Shown here one piece after another: positions 1 through 4,636 of a stretch of 6,032 nt of DNA (the first letter of the stretch is position 1; every line of letters begins with the position of its first letter). The stretch spans positions 1-6,032 of the forward strand of contig JAUXHH010000104.1 of the NCBI GenBank assembly GCA_030621655.1, read 5' to 3'. The notes beneath the pieces were generated by a model. The model was not told the DNA's origin. It saw nothing but the letters and a program-made list of their open reading frames with translations, and searched no databases. This DNA is from Desulfobacterales bacterium. Lineage in GTDB: Bacteria > Desulfobacterota > Desulfobulbia > Desulfobulbales > BM004. A program made the translations under genes and the position numbers.

Positions 1-173
1 TTCCAACAACCTATGCCGGGGGTGTTCGTGACCTTAAAGATCTATTACAGATTAAAGAGCTTGGTAAAGGCAGGCTTGATGTTACTGTCGGCAGCAGCCT
101 TGATATTTTTGGTGGCAGCACCATGAAATACACCGATGCGGTTGCCTTTAATCAGCAGCAGGAAGTTTGCTAG
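1..173 (+). CDS. hisA: Eukaryotic-type HisA isomerase, 3' end only (partial)
   Basis: Only the last 56 codons are visible; the gene enters from the left edge with its first whole codon at position 3, and stops at TAG 171-173. The protein would isomerise ProFAR to PRFAR in cytoplasmic histidine biosynthesis. Seen in the sequence: TYAGGVRDLKDL near the start, then a GKGRLDVTVGSSLDIFGG stretch, then a short tail containing DAVAFNQQQ. From family knowledge, the GSSLDIFGG block and the tail resemble fungal and plant HIS6-type HisA rather than the usual bacterial HisA, which ends differently. The Gly-Ser of this block lies where the TIM barrel binds substrate phosphate. Function is inferred from the C-terminal quarter alone, so the catalytic acidic residues cannot be checked. 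No convincing terminator follows the stop. The next gene is about 300 bp away and is probably transcribed separately. Confidence 0.85.
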   Translation, partial: PTTYAGGVRDLKDLLQIKELGKGRLDVTVGSSLDIFGGSTMKYTDAVAFNQQQEVC

Positions 174-216
174 TATTTTTTTAGTATGTTCAACGCATGA
201 GGAGCGCAGTATAATA

Positions 217-233
217 CAACCCGCATTTCTCAC
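217..233 (+). repeat. Left arm of imperfect 17-bp inverted repeat
   Basis: The sequence CAACCCGCATTTCTCAC is the reverse complement, at 15 of 17 positions, of the arm at 457-473. The two mismatches are the outermost base and one internal base (224 against 466). The arms lie 223 bp apart, so the whole unit would be 257 bp, a typical size for a miniature element. The outward-facing ends read C/TAACCCG, as terminal inverted repeats of a transposable element would. Confidence 0.6.
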
Positions 234-245
234 AAGTTGAGACTG

Positions 246-259
246 CCGCAGATATGCGG
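246..259 (+). other. Small hairpin CCGCA-gata-TGCGG
   Basis: A perfect 5-bp GC-rich stem (246-250 with 255-259) closes a 4-base loop. It sits just inside the left arm of the outer inverted repeat and is not followed by a T tract, so it is not a terminator for hisA. It is short enough to occur by chance, but it adds to the unusual density of dyads in this interval. Confidence 0.35.
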
Positions 260-260
260 A

Positions 261-301
261 GTAGGGAATTGTGCTATATATTGATATGCTGAATTCTCTG
301 C
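261..301 (+). other. 10-bp imperfect stem-loop
   Basis: Positions 261-270 (GTAGGGAATT) can pair with 292-301 (AATTCTCTGC) over ten consecutive positions, two of them G-U wobbles, around a 21-base AT-rich loop. The wobbles make it more plausible as RNA than as a DNA-binding site. It directly follows the hairpin at 246-259. Confidence 0.35.
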
Positions 302-337
302 GACAATATAGATGCGGCTGTATCGGCTTGCCTTTGG

Positions 338-457
338 CGAACATTTAAGCTACTGATTTTATGACTTACGATGAAATACCCTATCCGTTTCAAAAGTTTA
401 AAATTTCATTACAGCCCAGGCGATGCAGCATATTCTTATTACTTGCTGAAATGTTCG
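338..457 (+). repeat. Second inverted repeat pair (338-350 with 445-457)
   Basis: CGAACATTTAAGC at 338-350 is the reverse complement of GCTGAAATGTTCG at 445-457 at 12 of 13 positions. The right arm abuts the right arm of the outer pair, sharing base 457, so the two helices could stack as in a multibranched RNA. Between the arms, ATGAAAT (371-377) and ATTTCAT (403-409) form a further perfect 7-bp pair. Pairing is read directly from the sequence; its functional meaning is unknown. Confidence 0.5.
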
Positions 458-473
458 TGAGAAATACGGGTTA
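457..473 (+). repeat. Right arm of imperfect 17-bp inverted repeat, next to recD2 start
   Basis: GTGAGAAATACGGGTTA is the inverted partner of the arm at 217-233. It ends 4 bp before the recD2 ATG and so occupies the place where the ribosome binding site should be. No good Shine-Dalgarno sequence is visible there; the closest is a GGG at 468-470. Confidence 0.6.
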
Positions 474-477
474 GCCT

Positions 478-2721
478 ATGGCAGAGCGCTTATTCCCAGA
501 AAGTCCTACAGAACCCACCACGCAAATACAAGGCATTCTCGACCGAATTACCTTTCAGAACGAGGACAATGGTTATACTGTTGCCCGCCTGCTCAGCCAG
601 TCCAAGGAAAAAGAATTGATAACAGTTGTCGGGTTTCTTTCCAGCGTGCCGGTTGGCTCCACCCTTTCCCTTACGGGCACCTGGATCATGGATTCCCGCT
701 ACGGAAAACAATTCAAGCTGCAAAGTTACGAAATAGTAAAGCCCAATACTATTAATGGTATTGAGCGTTACCTCGGCTCAGGCCTGATTAAGGGCATTGG
801 CCCAGCTTTTGCCGCAAGGATTGTCAGTCGTTTTGGTTTGAAAACCCTTGATATCCTGGAAAGAGACCCTGGCAGACTAAGCGAAGTTGCAGGCCTGGGA
901 CGAACACGGGTAGATCGAATAAAAAAGGCCTGGCAGGAACAGAAGGAAATTCATCGGATCATGATTTTTCTCCAGGGGCATGGCATTTCAGCAACCTATG
1001 CGGTCAAGATTTTTAAAACCTATGGTCGAAAGTCACTGGTAGTTGTAAAGAATAATCCCTACCAGCTGACAGAGGATATCTGGGGAGTTGGTTTCAGAAT
1101 AGCTGATTCTATTGCTCTTTCCCTAGGAGTCCCTGTAAGTGACCCCCGACGTGCCAGGGCTGGACTGCTTTTTGCCCTGGACGAATCTGCCGGCAAAGGC
1201 CACTGCTTCATGCCCAAGGAAAAATTAGTTGAGCAGGCAACGTATTTGCTCAAGCTTTCAGGAAAATCCGAACCAATTCCAGAACATGAGAACCTCTACT
1301 CTGATCATGATCTGATTGAAGAGCAGCTAAAAAGTCTGGAGGCCGCTGATAAAATAATTGTTGAAGATGAGAATATCGCCCTGCCCCCAATATTTTTTGC
1401 AGAAAAGGGGGCAGCTGCAAAACTGTTGGAGCTCTCGACAGGCAGACCGCGCCATGATATCCAAAATGTTGATCAGGCTGTCGACTGGGCCAGCAGCAAA
1501 CTGCAACTGGACTTGGCACCAGAACAGGCAGAGGCTATAAAAATGGGGTTGCACCAGAAGGTATCAGTTATTACCGGAGGCCCAGGCACAGGAAAGAGTA
1601 CTATCCTGAAGGCTCTGCTCCTTATTTTAGAACAGAATGGTGTTGTGGCGAAATTGGCAGCACCAACAGGACGTGCTGCCAAAAGGCTTTCCGAGGCCAG
1701 CGGCAGAGAGGCAAAGACCATCCACAGGCTTTTAGAATATGATGGCACAATACGAAATTTTAAAAGGAACAGGGACAATCCGCTGAAAGCGGATATGGTG
1801 ATCATCGACGAATCTTCAATGATGGATATCACCCTGACCAACTCCCTGCTTAAGGCAATTGCTGACAATGCAGCCCTTTTGCTGGTTGGAGATATTGATC
1901 AGCTGCCGTCGGTCGGGCCGGGGAATGTACTCAAAGATATTATTGCTTCAGGCCGGATTCCTGTAACCCGCCTGCAGACTGTTTTTCGGCAGGAACAGGG
2001 GAGCCTGATCAGCCTCAATGCATCCCGCATAAACAAGGGTAAATTTTTGGAACTTCTGCCTGATTATGAGGGAGAGAAAGACTTCTATTGCATATTCCGG
2101 GACCAAGCGGAGGATATTGAAAAGGAGATAATAAGCCTTTGCAGCAGTAGATTGAAAAAGCGTTATGGCTTTGATCCGGTCCGGGATATCCAGGTTTTAA
2201 CCCCTATGCGCAAGGGTATCATAGGAACGGAGAATTTAAATTCCCGTCTCCAGGAGACCCTGAATCCGAAGGAGACGTCACGCGACGACCGCCAGCACCG
2301 CTTGGAGGTAGGCGATAAGGTCATGCAGATCCGCAATAACTATGACAAGGAAGTTTTTAACGGCGATTTGGGCATTGTCAGTAGTAGAGACAGCGAGCAA
2401 GAGAGCCTGGAGGTCAGTTTTGAGGGCAGGAGGGTACTCTACGAAACCTCAGACCTTGGGGAGATTGTCCTGGCCTATGCAATAACAGTGCATAAATCTC
2501 AGGGATCGGAATTCCCCTGCGTTATTATACCCCTGCATACCACCCATTATCCCCTCTTACAAAGAAATCTTATTTATACTGCAGTGACTCGCGGCAAAAA
2601 TCTCGTCGTTCTGGTAGGAAGTAAAAAGGCAATAAACATTGCCATTCACAACGCCAGGGTGGTACAGCGCAACACCATGCTCAAAGAAAGACTCCAGGCG
2701 GATCCTCACTCAATTCATTAA
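478..2721 (+). CDS. recD2: RecD2-type ATP-dependent DNA helicase (SF1B, 747 aa)
   Basis: This is a complete RecD-like 5'-3' DNA helicase of the RecD2/YrrC type, which works without RecBC in cytoplasmic DNA repair and replication-fork maintenance. Seen in order: an N-terminal OB-like region (about 15-90); helix-hairpin-helix segments (about 98-120, 134-152, 168-183, 193-218); Walker A GGPGTGKST (367-375); motif Ia APTGRAAKRL (395-404); Walker B IIDESSMMD (442-450); motif III GDIDQLPSVGPG (471-482); motif IV TVFRQ (501-505); motif V VHKSQGSEFP (671-680); and motif VI YTAVTRGK (700-707). The long N-terminal extension separates it from the RecBCD subunit RecD, and 747 aa is normal for the RecD2 family. 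The start is fixed by an in-frame TAG at 472-474, and the next Met (residue 71) would cut the conserved N-terminus. Translation initiation looks weak, with no clear Shine-Dalgarno. All key residues are present and no frameshift is seen. Confidence 0.96.
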   Translation: MAERLFPESPTEPTTQIQGILDRITFQNEDNGYTVARLLSQSKEKELITVVGFLSSVPVGSTLSLTGTWIMDSRYGKQFKLQSYEIVKPNTINGIERYLGSGLIKGIGPAFAARIVSRFGLKTLDILERDPGRLSEVAGLGRTRVDRIKKAWQEQKEIHRIMIFLQGHGISATYAVKIFKTYGRKSLVVVKNNPYQLTEDIWGVGFRIADSIALSLGVPVSDPRRARAGLLFALDESAGKGHCFMPKEKLVEQATYLLKLSGKSEPIPEHENLYSDHDLIEEQLKSLEAADKIIVEDENIALPPIFFAEKGAAAKLLELSTGRPRHDIQNVDQAVDWASSKLQLDLAPEQAEAIKMGLHQKVSVITGGPGTGKSTILKALLLILEQNGVVAKLAAPTGRAAKRLSEASGREAKTIHRLLEYDGTIRNFKRNRDNPLKADMVIIDESSMMDITLTNSLLKAIADNAALLLVGDIDQLPSVGPGNVLKDIIASGRIPVTRLQTVFRQEQGSLISLNASRINKGKFLELLPDYEGEKDFYCIFRDQAEDIEKEIISLCSSRLKKRYGFDPVRDIQVLTPMRKGIIGTENLNSRLQETLNPKETSRDDRQHRLEVGDKVMQIRNNYDKEVFNGDLGIVSSRDSEQESLEVSFEGRRVLYETSDLGEIVLAYAITVHKSQGSEFPCVIIPLHTTHYPLLQRNLIYTAVTRGKNLVVLVGSKKAINIAIHNARVVQRNTMLKERLQADPHSIH

Positions 2722-2746
2722 TTTTTTGAAACAGCCCAAAATGCTA

Positions 2747-2764
2747 CTGCCACAATGTGGTCAG
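2747..2764 (+). terminator. Possible weak terminator hairpin after recD2
   Basis: About 25 bp after the recD2 stop, CTGCCAC (2747-2753) pairs with GTGG plus CAG (2757-2760, 2762-2764), with one bulged T at 2761 and a 3-base loop. Only a poor T tract (GCTATTTCCC) follows, so intrinsic termination is uncertain. No better terminator was found between recD2 and the next gene. Confidence 0.2.
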
Positions 2765-2877
2765 GCTATTTCCCTGCTCCCTTCATTAAAGAATCATCCT
2801 GCTCCTCATTCTGGAGTCCTATTGAAAAAAAATCAAAATTTACAGCATGGATGTTTTTTCTTGTTGATAAATCATTT

Positions 2878-2907
2878 TAAACATGATAGGACATCGGCTC
2901 ATATATT
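2878..2907 (+). promoter_or_regulatory. Tentative sigma70-like promoter
   Basis: TAAACA at 2878-2883 (4 of 6 to TTGACA) and TATATT at 2902-2907 (5 of 6 to TATAAT) are 18 bp apart. This would place the transcription start near 2914, giving a leader of about 50 nt. The region is AT-rich, so a chance match is quite possible. A TTGATA at 2864-2869 offers another -35 but has no good -10 at standard spacing. Confidence 0.25.
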
Positions 2908-2909
2908 TA

Positions 2910-2923
2910 TGAATGACCATTCA
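2910..2923 (+). promoter_or_regulatory. Perfect 14-bp dyad, possible operator
   Basis: TGAATG-AC-CATTCA has perfect 6-bp arms around a 2-bp centre. It lies immediately downstream of the tentative -10, overlapping the predicted transcription start, which is a classic place for a repressor site. The 2-base centre is too short for a stable RNA hairpin loop, so a protein-binding DNA site is the more likely reading. The binding protein is not known. Confidence 0.4.
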
Positions 2924-2931
2924 ATCACATG

Positions 2932-2955
2932 GTGCTGCAAAAGCAGCACTGCTGC
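2932..2955 (+). promoter_or_regulatory. Hairpin/dyad with three alternating TGCTGC arms before the RsbRD-like gene
   Basis: GTGCTGC (2932-2938) pairs perfectly with GCAGCAC (2943-2949) around an AAAA loop. A third arm, TGCTGC (2950-2955), follows at once, so the middle arm could pair with either neighbour. The 4-base loop gives by far the better RNA hairpin. There is no T tract, so it is not a terminator. It ends 10 bases before the ATG at 2966 and just before the AGG at 2958-2960 that probably serves as Shine-Dalgarno. It could influence translation of the first operon gene or act as a DNA operator. Confidence 0.5.
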
Positions 2956-2965
2956 ATAGGTAGAG

Positions 2966-3520
2966 ATGAGTATAGAAACCTTATTAGCTGAAAAAAAGAA
3001 GGCTATTGTCCAGAAATGGATCGATCAGGTTTTGGACTCCTACGGGGCCTCTTCTTTTTTTAAGAAACAGAAGGATCGCTTTGCAAACCCAATCGGATCG
3101 ACCATATCCGACGGGTTGCAGAACCTTTTTGCAATTCTGGTTGAAGATAGAGAACTTGGAGAAGCTGCCAAACCTCTTGAAGATATAATCAAGATCCGTG
3201 CTGTTCAGGATTTTGCCCCATCAAATGCTATTTCCTTTGCCTATCTCCTCAAGAATATTGTACGGGAAGAACTGAGCAAGGAAAAGAACAGAGAAGAGGT
3301 TTTGGGCATATTGTCAGTACTTGATCCCAGAATTGATAAGATTGCGCTCATGGCTTTTGATATTTATACGGATTGCCGGGAGCGTTTGCACCAGATCAGA
3401 GTAAATGAAGTGTTAAGCGGCAGGTCTGCATTGACCGATGGCACCAAGTGTGCTTCGGCGATGCTTAAAAGAGATCAAATTAAGTCGGCAGATAACAATC
3501 AAAACAACAGATTAATCTGA
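2966..3520 (+). CDS. Stand-alone RsbRD N-terminal-domain protein, first gene of the dsrMK operon (184 aa)
   Basis: This small soluble protein has no signal peptide or membrane segment. It resembles the RsbRD N-terminal domain of stressosome-type RsbT co-antagonists, recognised from an opening helix with KWIDQVLDSYG (17-27), FANPIG (39-44), IRAVQDFAPSNAISFAYLLK (77-96) and DIYTDCRERLHQIRVNEV (132-149). The C-terminal STAS domain that carries the phosphorylation switch in full RsbR proteins is absent, so this is a sensor-like domain alone. Small genes of this kind are recalled immediately upstream of dsrM in other Desulfobacterota. It precedes dsrM by 16 bp on the same strand, and a regulatory or sensory role toward the Dsr membrane complex is inference. 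The start is fixed by an in-frame TAG at 2957-2959, with a weak AGG five bases before the ATG. The last 30 residues are polar and low in conserved character. Family call good, function unknown. Confidence 0.8.
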   Translation: MSIETLLAEKKKAIVQKWIDQVLDSYGASSFFKKQKDRFANPIGSTISDGLQNLFAILVEDRELGEAAKPLEDIIKIRAVQDFAPSNAISFAYLLKNIVREELSKEKNREEVLGILSVLDPRIDKIALMAFDIYTDCRERLHQIRVNEVLSGRSALTDGTKCASAMLKRDQIKSADNNQNNRLI

Positions 3521-3536
3521 AGCGAGGTAACGATAA

Positions 3537-4631
3537 ATGAAGCACGCACTCCTTGCAGTTATTGCCCTGATAGTAATAGCATGGCTAGGTTCTCTGGTAG
3601 GACTGGACTATTTATTCGGGGTGGTGTTCCCTTATTTGGCCTTTGCAACATTTCTCGGTGGCTTCATCTACCGGGTAGTCGGCTGGGCCAAGTCACCGGT
3701 TCCCTTCCGGATTCCTACGACCAGCGGTCAGGGAAAGTCGCTGGACTGGATAAAACAGGATAAGCTTGATTGTCCTGCCACCTTCTGGCAGGTGGTCGGC
3801 AGGATGCTACTGGAAGTGTTCGCCTTCCGCTCGTTGTTCAAAAACACCAAGGCGGAGATCCATGACGGCCCGAAGCTGGTATATGGTTCCAGCAAATGGC
3901 TCTGGCTCTTTGGTCTGGCATTTCATTACTGCTTCCTGCTTATTGTCCTGCGCCATTTGCGGCTGTTTCTCAATCCTGTTCCAGGATTTATAGGAACCCT
4001 TGAGTTTTTCGACGGTCTGTTCCAGATCGGCGTGCCGGTGCTGTATCAAACCGATCTTATTTTTGTTGGTGCCGTGACCTTTCTTTTCTTACGCCGGGTG
4101 CTTATCCCGCAGGTCAAATACATCTCATTTGCAGCTGACTATTTCCCTCTGTTCCTGATCTTTGCCATTGCAGCGACAGGCATGCTGATGCGTTATATAT
4201 TTCGGGTGGACGTTGTGTCCATCAAGCAGCTGACCATGGGGTTGGCCACAGGCTCTCCATCCATTTCAGGAGACATCGGTTCAATCTTTTATATCCATGT
4301 ATTTCTGGTCAGCGCCCTGTTGGCATACTTTCCATTCAGCAAGCTGATGCACCTGGGCGGTGTTTTCTTAAGCCCCACCAGGAATTTAGCCAATAACAGT
4401 CGCATGGTCAGGCACGTCAACCCCTGGAATGATCCGACTATTAAACCGCATTCCTATGCAGCTTATGAAGATGAGTTCAGGGAGTTCATGGCTGATGCTG
4501 ACATACCGTTAGAAAAAGAATTACCGCCGGAACCGGAGCCTGAACCGGAGCCGGAACCTGAGGAAACTGAAAAACCCGCCGCTGACGCTGCTGCTGAGCC
4601 TGCAGCCGAAACTCCAGCTGAGAAGGAATAA
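3537..4631 (+). CDS. dsrM: DsrM, NarI-like dihaem cytochrome b subunit of the DsrMKJOP complex (364 aa)
   Basis: DsrM is the integral membrane cytochrome b that exchanges electrons with menaquinone and connects to cytoplasmic DsrK. About six membrane helices are visible: 3-22, 26-48, 121-145, 172-190, 203-221 and 248-270. Candidate haem ligands are H130/H140 and H254/H272; their spacings of 10 and 18 equal those of the NarI ligands (H56/H66 and H187/H205), predicting two b haems. After a conserved soluble stretch (about 280-325) comes an acidic low-complexity tail with six Pro-Glu dipeptides (331-342) and an Ala/Glu/Pro-rich end (347-364). GAGG at 3524-3527 sits 9 bases before the ATG, and an in-frame TAA at 3534-3536 excludes a longer start. 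The 5-bp gap to dsrK and the preceding RsbRD-like gene indicate one operon. A different NarI-like subunit is unlikely given the DsrK partner. Confidence 0.95.
   Translation: MKHALLAVIALIVIAWLGSLVGLDYLFGVVFPYLAFATFLGGFIYRVVGWAKSPVPFRIPTTSGQGKSLDWIKQDKLDCPATFWQVVGRMLLEVFAFRSLFKNTKAEIHDGPKLVYGSSKWLWLFGLAFHYCFLLIVLRHLRLFLNPVPGFIGTLEFFDGLFQIGVPVLYQTDLIFVGAVTFLFLRRVLIPQVKYISFAADYFPLFLIFAIAATGMLMRYIFRVDVVSIKQLTMGLATGSPSISGDIGSIFYIHVFLVSALLAYFPFSKLMHLGGVFLSPTRNLANNSRMVRHVNPWNDPTIKPHSYAAYEDEFREFMADADIPLEKELPPEPEPEPEPEPEETEKPAADAAAEPAAETPAEKE
4527..4562 (+). repeat. Pro-Glu dipeptide repeat tract in dsrM
   Basis: Six consecutive Pro-Glu codon pairs form an imperfect 6-bp tandem array (units such as CCGGAA, CCGGAG, CCTGAA) coding residues 331-342 of DsrM. 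Mixed synonymous codons argue that the tract is maintained at protein level rather than being a fresh slippage product. Such Pro-Glu runs, as in TonB, usually form stiff extended spacers. Here it would lie outside the membrane beyond the last helix. Confidence 0.8.
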
Positions 4632-4636
4632 CGACT

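Larger units (their letters stand above)
174..477. other. Gene-free interval rich in inverted repeats, between hisA and recD2
   Basis: No credible gene is seen here on either strand. The interval holds several inverted repeats that can nest without conflict: an outer pair 217-233/457-473, small hairpins at 246-259 and 261-301, a second long pair 338-350/445-457, and an inner pair 371-377/403-409. Together they could fold as a multibranched structure closed by the outer pair. A short MITE-like element or decayed insertion-sequence remnant would explain terminal inverted repeats, and a structured leader for recD2 is the alternative. No target-site duplication is evident outside the outer pair, and no clear promoter or terminator was found. 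The description of the repeats is direct observation; their nature is inference. Confidence 0.5.
2722..2965. promoter_or_regulatory. AT-rich control region upstream of the rsbRD-like/dsrMK operon
   Basis: This 244-bp interval holds no credible gene. Its first part has a weak hairpin, its middle an AT-rich tract with opposed A8 (2825-2832) and T6 (2854-2859) runs, and its last 90 bp a tentative promoter followed by two perfect dyads. The change in character after recD2, and the tight packing of the three genes downstream, suggest that transcription of the dsr operon begins here. That is inference from layout. Confidence 0.5.

Noticed and set aside
45..344. 99-codon open frame on the - strand across the hisA end and the intergenic interval
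   Set aside because: Half of it is antisense to hisA, it has no recognisable domain, and its other half is explained by the inverted-repeat interval.
2824..2860. Opposed A-run and T-run as an intrinsic terminator for recD2
   Set aside because: The stem would be A-T pairs with one G-C pair around a loop of over 20 bases, too weak to terminate, and it fits an AT-rich upstream tract better.
2861..2890. TTGTTGATAAAT stretch as a Rex or HcpR operator
   Set aside because: No matching inverted half-site is present at the expected distance, so it does not meet either consensus as I know it.
2639..2959. 106-codon + strand frame overlapping the recD2 end and running to the next gene
   Set aside because: It starts inside recD2 in another frame, its product has no recognisable domain, and it runs through the hairpins of the control region.
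2992..2998. A AAA AAG slippery heptamer near the start of the RsbRD-like gene
   Set aside because: The -1 frame stops after about 25 codons, there is no clear stimulatory structure, and lysine-rich starts give such runs by chance.
3055..3063. Run of seven T residues in the RsbRD-like gene as a frameshift or terminator signal
   Set aside because: It encodes the in-frame Phe-Phe pair at residues 31-32, the frame stays open to a normal C-terminus, and no GC-rich hairpin precedes it.
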